NCBI GenBank assembly: GCA_964243295.1 | Contig: CAXTEJ010000014.1 | Location: 1-64,000, forward strand | Reading direction: 5' to 3' | From: CAXTEJ01 sp964243295 | GTDB taxonomy: Bacteria > Actinomycetota > Actinomycetes > Actinomycetales > Angustibacteraceae | DNA length: 64,000 nt | Shown here: one piece after another, positions 22,712 to 30,976 of the stretch | How the letters are laid out: each line of letters starts with the position of its first letter | Numbering within the stretch: position 1 is the first letter of the stretch | Program-made: the position numbers and the translations under genes | The notes under the pieces: generated by a model | Database searches by the model: none | What the model was told of the DNA's origin: nothing | Seen by the model: only the letters and a program-made list of their open reading frames with translations

Positions 22712-22793
22712 ACCCCAGCCGTGCGCCGCCCGTACTCACGCGAGTGCGTGCCGTGACGAGCGATCGACCCCCGCGTGACGCGATGATGACGGG

Positions 22794-22982
22794 ATGGCAG
22801 CGCGGCAGTCGTCGACGACGGTGCGCTGCCGCCTCCTCGGGCACGCGTGGGTCTACCGGGCGGCGGACGACGCCGAGGTGTGCTCGCGCCACGGCTGCGT
22901 CTACATGCGGCGCATCGGTGACTGGTTCCCCAGCCCCGACCCGCGACGCGGCAGCGGCGGGCGGCTGCCGAAGGGCCCCTGA
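22794..22982 (+). CDS. Small Cys/His protein, 62 aa
   Basis: CRLLGHAWVYR, then VCSRHGCVYMRR. The C-x-x-x-G-H-x-W...C-x-x-x-G-C pattern resembles short actinobacterial proteins with a zinc-knuckle-like fold found near many unrelated genes. Function unknown. ATG 22794 is preceded by GATGAT, 6-8 nt upstream, a possible -10 box. Confidence 0.65.
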   Translation: MAARQSSTTVRCRLLGHAWVYRAADDAEVCSRHGCVYMRRIGDWFPSPDPRRGSGGRLPKGP

Positions 22983-23014
22983 CCGAGGTCGGCGACGGCA
23001 GCGGCGACCGGGCC

Positions 23015-23788
23015 TCAGGTGTCGGTGTCGGTGCGCGCGGGCAGCTCGTCGGCCAGCACGGCGGCGCCGACGATGCCCGCCTCGTTGCGCAGCTGGGCGG
23101 CCACGATGGGCGCGCGCAGGTGCAGCAGCGGCAGGAACTTGTCGGCCTTCTTGCTGATGCCGCCGCCCACCACGATCAACGAGGGCCACAGCAGGTCCTC
23201 CAGAGCGCCGTAGTAGCGCTGCAGCCGCTCGGCCCACGCCTCCCACGACAGGTCCTCGCCCTCGCGGGCGCTCGAGGCCGCCCGCGACTCGGCGTCGTGC
23301 CCGTCGATCTCGAGGTGGCCGAGCTCGCTGTTGGGGATCAGCACCCCGTTCATCAGCAGCGCCGTGCCGATGCCGGTGCCCAAGGTGGTGAGGACGACGA
23401 GGCCGCTGGTCGACCGCGCCGCGCCGAACCGCCCCTCCGCCACACCCGCGGCGTCGGCGTCGTTGACGACGTGCACGCGCCGGCCCACCCGGCCGCCGAA
23501 CAGCGCCGCGGCGTCCGCACCGACCCAGGACGGGTCGATGTTCGCAGCCGTGCGGACGACGCCGTGCGTCACGACGGCTGGCACCGTGATGCCCACGGCG
23601 CCGGCGCCGAGCACCTCGGCGAAGTGGTCGACCACCTGCCCGACGACCTCGGCGACGGCGTCGGGGGTCGACGGCTGCGGGGTCTCGACGCGCAGGCGCT
23701 CGGCGGCGAGCTGGCCGGTGTCAAGGTCGACCGGGGCTCCCTTGATGCCCGAGCCGCCGACGTCGATGCCGAGTGCGATGCGCGTCAT
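23015..23788 (-). CDS. ppgK: Polyphosphate glucokinase (ROK family)
   Basis: A 257-residue kinase that phosphorylates glucose with polyphosphate or ATP, feeding glycolysis. N-terminal phosphate motif LGIDVGGSGIKGAPVDL, then VGITVPAVV, VHVVNDADAAGVAE with the catalytic Asp, LTTLGTGIGTALLMNG, and NSELGHLEIDG in place of the classic ROK zinc cluster, as in PpgK. The end has LIVVGGGISKKADKFLP. Length and motifs are those of actinobacterial PpgK. It follows map by 46 bp on the same strand, probably in one transcript. The ATG at 23788 matches the family start MTRIALGIDVGG. Confidence 0.94.
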   Translation of the reverse strand: MTRIALGIDVGGSGIKGAPVDLDTGQLAAERLRVETPQPSTPDAVAEVVGQVVDHFAEVLGAGAVGITVPAVVTHGVVRTAANIDPSWVGADAAALFGGRVGRRVHVVNDADAAGVAEGRFGAARSTSGLVVLTTLGTGIGTALLMNGVLIPNSELGHLEIDGHDAESRAASSAREGEDLSWEAWAERLQRYYGALEDLLWPSLIVVGGGISKKADKFLPLLHLRAPIVAAQLRNEAGIVGAAVLADELPARTDTDT

Positions 23789-23834
23789 GGGGTCGTCCTG
23801 TCGTCGGTGCGGGTGGCGGGGGAGGTGTGGTCGG

Positions 23835-24716
23835 TCACGAGCCGGGCAGCGTGAGGATCTCGGCACCGTCGTCGGTCACGACGAGCGTGTGCTCGAACTG
23901 CGCCGAGCGGCGCTGGTCCTTGGTGACCACGGTCCAGCCGTCGTCCCACATCTGCCACTCGTGGGTGCCGAGGTTGAGCATGGGCTCGATGGTGAACGTC
24001 ATGCCCGGCTCGATGACCGTGTCGTGGTGCGGCGCCGAGTCGTAGTGGGGGATGACCAGGCCGGAGTGGAAGGCGGTGCCGATGCCGTGACCGGTGAAGT
24101 CGCGGACTACGCCGTAGCCGAAGCGGCGGGCGTAGGACTCGATCACCCGCCCGATGACGTTGACGGCCCGGCCCGCGCGCACGGCCCTGATGCCGCGCAT
24201 CATCGCCTCGTGGGTGCGCTCGACGAGCAGCCGCGACTCCTCGTCGACGTCGCCCACCAGGTAGGTCGCGTCGGTGTCACCGTGCACGCCGAGCCCGTCG
24301 ACGACCATGTAGGCGGTGATGTCGATGTTGAGGATGTCGCCGTCCGCGAGCCGCCGGTCATCGGGGATGCCGTGGCACACGACCTCGTTGACGCTCGTGC
24401 ACAGCGACTTGGGGAACCCGCGGTAGCCCAGCGTCGAGGGGTAGGCGCCGTGGTCGAGCAGGTACTCGTGCCCGACCCGGTCGATCTCGTCGGTGGTCAC
24501 GCCCGGCGCTGCGACGGCGGCCGCCGCGGCCATCGCCTCGGCGGCCACCCGGCCGGCCACGCGCATGCGCTCGATGGTCTCGGCGTCCTTGACCTCCGGA
24601 CCGGTGTAGGGCGCCGGCGCCGGCCGGTCGACGTACTCCGGACGGGGCACGGACGCCGGCACCGGCCGACGCGCGGAGATGGTGCCGCGGCTCACGGTCG
24701 GGCTGCTCACGGACAT
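23835..24716 (-). CDS. map: Methionine aminopeptidase, type I
   Basis: A 293-residue metalloprotease that removes N-terminal Met from nascent proteins. The core begins PEVKDAETIERMRVAGRVAAEAM. Metal ligands are visible: DILNIDITAYM (Asp), DTDATYLVG (Asp), GHGIGTAFHSG (His), FTIEPMLN (Glu) and FEHTLVVT (Glu region). The N-terminal 40-residue extension with PVPASVPRPEYV is typical of the MetAP1c-like actinobacterial form that carries a Pro-rich SH3-binding-like segment. ATG 24716 has TAGACT 7 nt upstream. Confidence 0.95.
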   Translation of the reverse strand: MSVSSPTVSRGTISARRPVPASVPRPEYVDRPAPAPYTGPEVKDAETIERMRVAGRVAAEAMAAAAAVAAPGVTTDEIDRVGHEYLLDHGAYPSTLGYRGFPKSLCTSVNEVVCHGIPDDRRLADGDILNIDITAYMVVDGLGVHGDTDATYLVGDVDEESRLLVERTHEAMMRGIRAVRAGRAVNVIGRVIESYARRFGYGVVRDFTGHGIGTAFHSGLVIPHYDSAPHHDTVIEPGMTFTIEPMLNLGTHEWQMWDDGWTVVTKDQRRSAQFEHTLVVTDDGAEILTLPGS

Positions 24717-24723
24717 GCCGCCG

Positions 24724-24729
24724 AGTCTA
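24724..24729 (-). promoter_or_regulatory. -10 hexamer TAGACT of map
   Basis: On the minus strand TAGACT ends 7 nt before ATG 24716, with no Shine-Dalgarno between. Confidence 0.5.
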
Positions 24730-24788
24730 GGCCGCCGCTGGCGGGGCACCCTCGCCCGAGCGCCCGCAGCGGGTGCAGGATGACCGCC

Positions 24789-24974
24789 ATGACGACGGCG
24801 TACTTCTTCAACACCCGCACCCGCGTGGTCGAGGAGCTCGAGACCAAGAGCCAGTCCAAGGACCTGCTCGGCCCCTACCCGACCCGCCAGGCCGCCGAGC
24901 AGGCCCTCACGAGCGCGGCCCGCCGCACCGAGGACTGGGACGAGCAGGACAAGAAGTGGCGCGACGACGCCTGA
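24789..24974 (+). CDS. SPOR-like small protein, 61 aa
   Basis: MTTAYFFNTRTRVVEELETKSQSKDLLGPYPTRQAAEQAL, ending in an acidic DWDEQDKKW segment. The Y-F-x-N...G-P-Y-x-T-R-x-x-A-E-x-A-L layout is that of small actinobacterial proteins related to methionine aminopeptidase loci, often annotated hypothetical. It is divergent from map. An ATG at 24780 would add three residues. Confidence 0.75.
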   Translation: MTTAYFFNTRTRVVEELETKSQSKDLLGPYPTRQAAEQALTSAARRTEDWDEQDKKWRDDA

Positions 24975-25018
24975 TCGACGTCTGAGCGCGCCCTGACGGG
25001 CGCCCTGACGGGCACGTG

Positions 25019-25780
25019 CTAGCGCGCCGGCTCGAAGCGGCCGTGGCGCATCACCGACGCGCCGCGCGCGGCGCCCACCTCGGCGGCCACCTCGACGTCG
25101 GCGCCGAACCCGCCCGCGACCAGCTCGAGCCCGCTCGCGCAGGCGAGCAGCTGCTCCCGCTCATGACCTCGCACCGAGGCGTACGCCGCCACCGCGGCGA
25201 GCACCTCCGGCGAGGGGTGACTCGTGGGGCGCTGGTCCAGCAGCGCGCCGAGCACCGCGCCGGCGCCCCACAGGTCCTCGACGGCAGGCCGCAGCGAGCC
25301 GTCGGGCCACCGCTCGCCCGCGGCCACGACCGCGACCACGGCGTCCGACGCGGTGTGCGCGCCGACCCAGCCGGCCACCGCGTCCGCGTCGCGCAGGCAC
25401 CCACCGAGCACCACGGCGCCACCGGCGGCGCACCGGGCCGCGATGGTCGAGCCGTTCGGCGAGGGCAGCACGAGCCGTGGCGGCAGGGCGTCCACCACCC
25501 GCAGCGACACGGGCGACAGGCTCACCTCGCCCGGCCCGGCGGTCCGACGTCCGGCAGCGACCTGGGCACCGACGCGGTCACCGAGCGCGGCTGCCGACGC
25601 CGGTCCCCCCGCGTGCGGCCACACCAGGGTGCCGCCGTCGGTCGCGACGCTGAGCGTCGTGGTGAACGACAGCACGTCGACCACGACGACCACCTCGGCG
25701 CCCATGGCCACCGCGTCGGCTCCGGTCGGCCCCCAGTCCAGTCGCAGCCGGTGCGACGGCTGTCCGTGCGGATCGCTCAC
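25019..25780 (-). CDS. 2-phosphosulfolactate phosphatase (ComB family)
   Basis: A 253-residue phosphatase of the ComB family, named for coenzyme M synthesis in archaea. In bacteria it acts on sulfolactate or an unknown phosphate ester. Visible family segments are VVVVDVLSFTTTLSVA with the catalytic Asp, LPSPNGSTIA, VLGGCLRDADAVAGWV and VVAAGERWPDGSLRPAVEDLWGAG. Length matches the family. It ends a tight minus-strand run with nadE, panB and the LLM oxidoreductase (6 bp from the last). No coenzyme M genes are nearby, so the true substrate is open. Confidence 0.88.
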   Translation of the reverse strand: MSDPHGQPSHRLRLDWGPTGADAVAMGAEVVVVVDVLSFTTTLSVATDGGTLVWPHAGGPASAAALGDRVGAQVAAGRRTAGPGEVSLSPVSLRVVDALPPRLVLPSPNGSTIAARCAAGGAVVLGGCLRDADAVAGWVGAHTASDAVVAVVAAGERWPDGSLRPAVEDLWGAGAVLGALLDQRPTSHPSPEVLAAVAAYASVRGHEREQLLACASGLELVAGGFGADVEVAAEVGAARGASVMRHGRFEPAR

Positions 25781-25786
25781 ACCGGC

Positions 25787-26788
25787 TCAGCGATGCAGCT
25801 TGGGCAGCACCTCGCGGCCGAAGACCTCGATCCACTCGGCCTGGTTGCGGCCGACGTTGTGGAGGTAGACGCGGTCGAAGCCGAGGTCGACGAAGCGCTG
25901 GATGTAGGCGCGGTGCACGTCGGGATCGGCCGACATGATCATGCGGCCCTCGAAGTCCTCGGGGCGGACGAGCGCGGCCATGGCCGCGAAGTCGTGCGGG
26001 CTGCGGATGTCGGCCTTGGGGAACTTCATGCCGCCGTTGGGCCACTCGGTGACCGCGTTGGTGACGGCCTCCTCGTCGGTCGCGGCCCACGACAGGTGCA
26101 GCTGCAGCACCCTCGGCATCGTGTCGGGGTCCTTGCCGGCCTCTCGGGCGCCCTCGGCGAACTTGTCGAACAGCCCGCCGATCTTCTCCAGCGGCGCCCC
26201 GACGGTGATGATGCCGTCGGCGTGCTTGCCGGTGCGCTTGGCGTTGATGGGCCCGGCGGTGGCGACGAGCACCGGCGGCGCCTGCTCGGGCATCGTCCAC
26301 AGCCGCGCGGTCTCCATCTGGAAGAAGCGCCCCTGGTGCTTGACGTCCTTGCCGGCGAGGGAGGCGTCGAACAGCTTCTTGATGACGTCGATCGCCTCGA
26401 ACATGCGCAGCGACCGCTCGCCGGCCTCGGGCCAGTAGCCGCCGATGACGTGCTCGTTGAGCGCCTCGCCCGAGCCGACGCCGAGCCAGCTGCGGCCGGG
26501 GTACATCGCCTCGAGCGTGGCCGCAGCCTGGGCGACGACGGCGGGGTGGAAGCGGAAGCTCGGGCAGGTGACGCCCGGCCCCATGTCGCCGGTGGTGCGC
26601 TCGCCGACGGCGGTCAGCACGTTCCACACGAACGACGCCTGCCCCTGCTGCGGCACCCACGGCTGGAAGTGGTCGGCGGCCATGCAGCCGGAGAACCCGT
26701 GGCGCTCGGCCAGCGCCGTCAGCTCGACGACCTCCAGCGGGGGGAACTGCTCCAGCATCGCGGCGTAGCCGATGGTCAGGTCGCTCAT
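25787..26788 (-). CDS. F420-dependent LLM-class oxidoreductase (FGD/TIGR03557-like)
   Basis: A 333-residue TIM-barrel flavin-like enzyme using coenzyme F420. Motifs: IGYAAMLEQFPP at the start, GFSGCMAADHFQPWVPQQGQ (His of the F420 site), RFHPAVVAQAAATLEAM, WLGVGSGEALNEHV and ADGIITVG. These are shared with F420-dependent glucose-6-phosphate and hydroxymycolic acid dehydrogenases. Substrate not determinable. ATG 26788 has TAGCGT 7 nt upstream, so it may also be transcribed on its own although only 16 bp from panB. Confidence 0.9.
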   Translation of the reverse strand: MSDLTIGYAAMLEQFPPLEVVELTALAERHGFSGCMAADHFQPWVPQQGQASFVWNVLTAVGERTTGDMGPGVTCPSFRFHPAVVAQAAATLEAMYPGRSWLGVGSGEALNEHVIGGYWPEAGERSLRMFEAIDVIKKLFDASLAGKDVKHQGRFFQMETARLWTMPEQAPPVLVATAGPINAKRTGKHADGIITVGAPLEKIGGLFDKFAEGAREAGKDPDTMPRVLQLHLSWAATDEEAVTNAVTEWPNGGMKFPKADIRSPHDFAAMAALVRPEDFEGRMIMSADPDVHRAYIQRFVDLGFDRVYLHNVGRNQAEWIEVFGREVLPKLHR

Positions 26789-26795
26789 GGCGTGC

Positions 26796-26801
26796 ACGCT
26801 A
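26796..26801 (-). promoter_or_regulatory. -10 hexamer TAGCGT of the LLM gene
   Basis: On the minus strand TAGCGT ends 7 nt before ATG 26788, in the 16-bp gap to panB. Confidence 0.4.
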
Positions 26802-26804
26802 GCG

Positions 26805-27677
26805 TCACTCGAACGACTGCGCCGCGGTGGGGAACGCCCCGTTCCGGACGTCGGCAGCGAAGGCCTGCGCGGCGGTGCGCAGGGTGCCGCGCAGGTCGGC
26901 GTACTGCTTGACGAAGCGGGTGGGGGTGCCGCCACGCAGCCCGGCCATGTCCTGCCACACCAGCACCTGCGCGTCGCACCCGGCGCCCGCCCCGATGCCG
27001 ATCGTGGGCACGTGGAGCACCTCGGTCACGCGCGCCGCGACGTCGACGGGCACCATCTCGAGCACCACCGCGAAGGCACCGGCGGCCTCGAGGGCGCACG
27101 CATCGCGGACGAGCGCCTCGCCGGCGTCGCCGCGCCCCTGCACGCGGTAGCCGCCCAGCACGTGCTCGCTCTGCGGGGTGAAGCCGACGTGGCCCATCAC
27201 CGGGACGCCGGCGGTGACCAGCGCGGCGACGGCCGGTGCCATGGCTCGCCCGCCCTCGAGCTTGACGGCGTGGGCTCCGCCCTCCTTCATCATCCGCACG
27301 GCGGTCGCGAGGGCCTGCTCGGGCGAGGCCTGGTAGCTGCCGAAGGGCAGGTCGGCCACGACCATCGCGCGGACGACGCTGCGGCTGACCGCGCGCACGA
27401 GCGGCAGCATCTCGTCGACGGTGACCGGCAGGGTCGTCTCGTAGCCGAGGACGTTGTTGGCGGCCGAGTCGCCGACGAGCAGCACCGGGATGCCGGCCTC
27501 GTCGAAGATCTCGGCGGTGTACTGGTCGTAGGCGGTGAGCATCGCCCAGCGCTCACCGCGCTCCTTGAGCTGGCGCAGGTGGTGCAGCCGCGTGCGACGC
27601 AGCGGTGCGCCTGCGGGCGGCGCCCCCGCCGGGCCGGTGCCGTAGGGCGCCGGCAGCTGGTCGGGCTGGTCGCTCAC
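26805..27677 (-). CDS. panB: 3-methyl-2-oxobutanoate hydroxymethyltransferase
   Basis: The first committed enzyme of pantothenate synthesis (ketopantoate from alpha-ketoisovalerate and methylene-THF), 290 residues. Motifs: ERWAMLTAYDQYTAEIFDEAGI, LLVGDSAANNVLGYETT with the metal-binding Asp, VVADLPFGSYQ, AVKLEGG, PVMGHVGFTPQS, VLEMVPVD with the catalytic Glu, and TIGIGAGAGCDAQVLVWQDMAG. The N-terminal 35 residues are a Pro/Ala-rich extension common in actinobacteria. It lies downstream of nadE, so two cofactor pathways (NAD and CoA) share the operon. Confidence 0.95.
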   Translation of the reverse strand: MSDQPDQLPAPYGTGPAGAPPAGAPLRRTRLHHLRQLKERGERWAMLTAYDQYTAEIFDEAGIPVLLVGDSAANNVLGYETTLPVTVDEMLPLVRAVSRSVVRAMVVADLPFGSYQASPEQALATAVRMMKEGGAHAVKLEGGRAMAPAVAALVTAGVPVMGHVGFTPQSEHVLGGYRVQGRGDAGEALVRDACALEAAGAFAVVLEMVPVDVAARVTEVLHVPTIGIGAGAGCDAQVLVWQDMAGLRGGTPTRFVKQYADLRGTLRTAAQAFAADVRNGAFPTAAQSFE

Positions 27678-27723
27678 CAGGTCTCCTCAGGGGTCGCGCA
27701 GCCTGCGGCCGTGGGCAGGTCGG

Positions 27724-29520
27724 TCACGACTGGTCCTCGCGCCACCGGCTGGTCACCGGCAGTCGGCGGTCGCGACCGAAGGCCACCGGCGAGATCTTGG
27801 GCCCGGGCGCGAACTGCCGGCGCTTCCACTCGGCGCGGTCGACGAGCGTCACGACCGCGTCGACCACCTCGGGCTCGAACCCCGCCTCCAGCAGCTCGGA
27901 GCGCCCCTGCGCGTGCACCACGTAGCGCTCGAGCAGCCGGTCGAGCACCTCGTACGGCGGCAGCGAGTCCTGGTCGGTCTGCCCCGGCCGCAGCTCGGCC
28001 GACGGCGGCTTGTCGATCGAGCTGTCGGGGATCGGCGGCACCTGGCCGCGCCGCACAGCCTCGGCGTTGCGCCAGCGCGACAGGGCCCACACCAGCGTCT
28101 TGGGGACGTCCTTGAGCGGCGCGTAGCCACCGACGCTGTCGCCGTACAGCGTGGAGTAGCCGACGGCGAGCTCGCTCTTGTTGCTGGTGGCGAGCACGAG
28201 GTGGCCCTCGGAGTTGGAGACGCCCATCAGCACGACGCCGCGCACGCGCGCCTGCAGGTTCTCCTCGCTGACGCCCGTGAGGTGCAGGTCGTCGAGGAAG
28301 GCGGTGACCATCGCGGCGATCGGCTGCACCCGGTAGTCGCCGCCGATGCGCTTCATCAGGTCGGCCGCGTCGTCCTTGCTGTGCTGGCTGGAGTAGTCGC
28401 TCGGCATCGAGATGCCGTAGACGTTCTCGCCGCCGATGGCGTCGGCCGCGAGCGCTGCCACCAGCGCGGAGTCGATGCCGCCGGACACCGCGACGGCCAC
28501 CGAGGAGAAGCCGTTCTTGCGCACGTAGCCGGCCAGCCCCGTCACCAGCGCCGACCACACCTCGGCGACGTCGTCGAGCCTGTCGGCCACGGCGCGTGGC
28601 AGCGGCTCGTACGCCGGCACCGGCGCGTCGCTGACCACCACGTGGGTGGTGCCCGGGGCCGTGCCGCCGACCACGTCGTCGCCGACGGTCGACGGATGCA
28701 CGTCGAGGTCGACCAGCAGCAGGTCCTCGGCGAACTGCGGGCCCCGGGCCAGCACCTCGCCGTCGGCCGAGACGACCAGCGAGTCGCCGTCGAAGACCAG
28801 CTCGTCCTGGCCGCCGACCAGGTTGAGGTAGGCCAGGGCGCACCCGGCCTCGGCGGCGCGCCGGGTCACCAGCGCGAGCCGGGTGTCGTCCTTGTCGCGC
28901 TCGTACGGCGACCCGTTGACCACCAGCAGCAGCTCGGCGCCCGCCGCGCGGGTCTGGGCGACAGGTCCGCCCTCCTGCCACAGGTCCTCGCAGATGGCGA
29001 GGGCGACGTCGACGCCGGCGACGCGCACGACCGTGAGGTCGTGACCGGGGACGAAGATGCGGAACTCGTCGAAGACGCCGTAGTTGGGCAGGTGGTGCTT
29101 GGCCTGCCGCGCCACGACCCGACCGCGGTGCAGCACGGCCACGCAGTTCTGCGGCATCCCCTTGGGCACGCCGGTGCGGCCGTCCTCGCGGACGCCGGTG
29201 TCGACGTCGCCGTCAGCGAAGTCGGCGTCGCGGCCACGCGCACGGTCGAGGTAGCCGACCACGACCGGCGTCTCGCCCAGCCCGTCCTCGGCCAGCGCGG
29301 CGGCCAGCCGCTGCACCGCGTCAGCGGACGCGTCGACGAACGACCGGCGCAGCGCGAGGTCCTCGACCGGGTAGCCGGTCAGCATCATCTCGGGGAAGGC
29401 GACCAGGTGGGCGCCCTGCTCCGCGGCGCGCGCGGCCCAGCTGCGCACCGTCGCGGCGTTGCGCTCGAGGTCGCCGACGACGGCGTCGACCTGGCAGAGG
29501 GCGAGGCGCAGCTGCGTCAT
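27724..29520 (-). CDS. nadE: Glutamine-dependent NAD+ synthetase
   Basis: A 598-residue two-domain enzyme that completes NAD synthesis from deamido-NAD with ammonia from glutamine. Residues 1-270 are a nitrilase-type glutaminase: FPEMMLTGYP (Glu), KHHLPNYGVFDE (Lys) and ALAICEDLW (Cys). The C-terminal ATP-pyrophosphatase domain has VAVSGGIDSALVAALA and, near the end, DKPPSAELRPGQTDQDSLPPYEVLD. The length is the bacterial 'medium' glutamine form rather than the ~680-residue mycobacterial type. ATG 29520 has TAGGCT 6 nt upstream and is the first gene of the run. Confidence 0.95.
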   Translation of the reverse strand: MTQLRLALCQVDAVVGDLERNAATVRSWAARAAEQGAHLVAFPEMMLTGYPVEDLALRRSFVDASADAVQRLAAALAEDGLGETPVVVGYLDRARGRDADFADGDVDTGVREDGRTGVPKGMPQNCVAVLHRGRVVARQAKHHLPNYGVFDEFRIFVPGHDLTVVRVAGVDVALAICEDLWQEGGPVAQTRAAGAELLLVVNGSPYERDKDDTRLALVTRRAAEAGCALAYLNLVGGQDELVFDGDSLVVSADGEVLARGPQFAEDLLLVDLDVHPSTVGDDVVGGTAPGTTHVVVSDAPVPAYEPLPRAVADRLDDVAEVWSALVTGLAGYVRKNGFSSVAVAVSGGIDSALVAALAADAIGGENVYGISMPSDYSSQHSKDDAADLMKRIGGDYRVQPIAAMVTAFLDDLHLTGVSEENLQARVRGVVLMGVSNSEGHLVLATSNKSELAVGYSTLYGDSVGGYAPLKDVPKTLVWALSRWRNAEAVRRGQVPPIPDSSIDKPPSAELRPGQTDQDSLPPYEVLDRLLERYVVHAQGRSELLEAGFEPEVVDAVVTLVDRAEWKRRQFAPGPKISPVAFGRDRRLPVTSRWREDQS

Positions 29521-29526
29521 GACGGG

Positions 29527-29532
29527 AGCCTA
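29527..29532 (-). promoter_or_regulatory. -10 hexamer TAGGCT of the nadE-panB run
   Basis: On the minus strand TAGGCT ends 6 nt before ATG 29520; no Shine-Dalgarno is present. Confidence 0.5.
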
Positions 29533-29589
29533 GCCGCGCCGTCCGACGGCCGGTCCTCGCGCGGGGGCCCGCCCCACGTCCCGGCTGCC

Positions 29590-29595
29590 TAGGAT
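29590..29595 (+). promoter_or_regulatory. -10 hexamer TAGGAT of the GSI-alpha gene
   Basis: TAGGAT ends 7 nt before ATG 29603; leaderless type. It stands back to back with the nadE promoter, 57 bp apart. Confidence 0.55.
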
Positions 29596-29602
29596 GCGGG
29601 GC

Positions 29603-30940
29603 ATGGACAGGCAGCAGGAGTTCGTCCTTCGCACCATCGAGGAGCGCGACATCCGCTTCGTGCGGCTGTGGTTCACCGACGTGCTGGGCACGCTGAAGTC
29701 GGTCGCCGTGGCGCCGGCCGAGCTGGAGGGCGCGTTCGCCGAGGGCATCGGCTTCGACGGCAGCGCCATCGAGGGGTTCGCGCGGGTCTACGAGGCCGAC
29801 ATGCTCGTGCGCCCCGACCCCAGCTCGTTCCAGGTGCTGCCCTGGCGCGGTGAGAGCCCCGGCACCGCGCGGATGTTCTGCGACATCCTGCTGCCGGACG
29901 GCACCCCGTCGTTCGTCGACCCGCGCAACGTGCTCAAGCGCGCGCTGGCCAAGGCGTCCGAGCTCGGGTTCACCTTCTACACCCACCCCGAGATCGAGTT
30001 CTTCCTGTTCGAGCAGGGCGGCAAGCCCGGCGAGCCGCCGGTGCCGGTCGACCAGGCGGGCTACTTCGACCACGTGCCGCACGGCACTGCCCACGACTTC
30101 CGCCGGGCGGCGATCAGCCTGCTGGAGTCGATGGGCATCAGCGTCGAGTTCAGCCACCACGAGGGCGCCCCCGGGCAGAACGAGATCGACCTGCGCTACG
30201 CCGACGCGCTCACGACGGCCGACAACGTCATGACGTTCCGCGCGGTCATCAAGGAGGTCGCGCTCGAGCAGGGCATCTTCGCCTCCTTCATGCCCAAGCC
30301 GTTCGCCGACCAGCCCGGGTCTGGCATGCACACTCACCTGTCGCTGTTCCAGGGTGACGGCAACGCCTTCCACGAGGCGGGGGCGCCCTACCAGCTGAGC
30401 AAGGTCGGCCGGCAGTTCATCGCCGGGCTGCTGCGCCACGCCGGCGAGATCACCGCGGTCACGAACCAGTGGGTCAACTCCTACAAGCGCCTCATGGGCG
30501 GCGGCGAGGCGCCGGCGTACGTGTGCTGGGGCCACAACAACCGCTCGGCGCTGGTGCGCGTCCCGATGTACAAGCCGCTCAAGGGTCAGTCGACGCGGGT
30601 CGAGGTGCGGTCGGTCGACTCGGCGTGCAACCCCTACCTCGCGTTCGCGGTCATGCTCACCGCCGGGCTCCGGGGCATCGAGGAGGGCTACGACCTGCCC
30701 GACGAGGCCGAGGACGACGTGTGGAGCCTGTCGGAGGCCGAGCGCAAGGCCCTCGGCATCGCCCAGCTGCCGGGCAGCCTGTCCGAGGCCATCGCGCTCA
30801 TGGAGGGCAGCGAGCTCGTCGCCGACACCCTCGGCGAGCACGTGTTCGACTACTTCCTGCGCAACAAGCGGGCCGAGTGGGCGGAGTACCGCCACCAGGT
30901 GACGTCGTACGAGCTGGGGCGCTACCTGCCCCTGCTGTGA
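29603..30940 (+). CDS. glnA2: Glutamine synthetase, type I-alpha
   Basis: A 445-residue GS that condenses glutamate and ammonia with ATP. Motifs: GFDGSAIEGFA, EIEFFLF, SHHEGAPGQNEIDLRY, FMPKPFADQPGSGMHTHLS, the NNRSALVRVP nucleotide segment and RVEVRSVDSACNPYLAF. It lacks the insertion and the adenylylation-tyrosine segment seen in the second GS at 47082-48506, which marks the alpha subtype (glnA2 of actinobacteria). GlnE is 1.1 kb downstream but is expected to modify the beta enzyme only. A GlnR-like box is not seen in front of this gene. Confidence 0.93.
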   Translation: MDRQQEFVLRTIEERDIRFVRLWFTDVLGTLKSVAVAPAELEGAFAEGIGFDGSAIEGFARVYEADMLVRPDPSSFQVLPWRGESPGTARMFCDILLPDGTPSFVDPRNVLKRALAKASELGFTFYTHPEIEFFLFEQGGKPGEPPVPVDQAGYFDHVPHGTAHDFRRAAISLLESMGISVEFSHHEGAPGQNEIDLRYADALTTADNVMTFRAVIKEVALEQGIFASFMPKPFADQPGSGMHTHLSLFQGDGNAFHEAGAPYQLSKVGRQFIAGLLRHAGEITAVTNQWVNSYKRLMGGGEAPAYVCWGHNNRSALVRVPMYKPLKGQSTRVEVRSVDSACNPYLAFAVMLTAGLRGIEEGYDLPDEAEDDVWSLSEAERKALGIAQLPGSLSEAIALMEGSELVADTLGEHVFDYFLRNKRAEWAEYRHQVTSYELGRYLPLL

Positions 30941-30976
30941 TGCAGAGCCGTTGTGGCGCAACGCTCTGGTGCATCA
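30938..30976. terminator. Bidirectional hairpin containing both convergent stop codons
   Basis: TGATGCA (30938-30944) pairs with TGCATCA (30970-30976), with inner arms GAGC-GTTG and CAAC-GCTC. The first TGA is the GS stop, and the final TCA is the methyltransferase stop read on the minus strand. A single stem therefore ends both convergent genes. Confidence 0.7.

Noticed and set aside
22311..22793. Reading frames across the RNase P RNA region
   Set aside because: All conserved RNase P RNA segments are present, so the region is a structured RNA and not coding.
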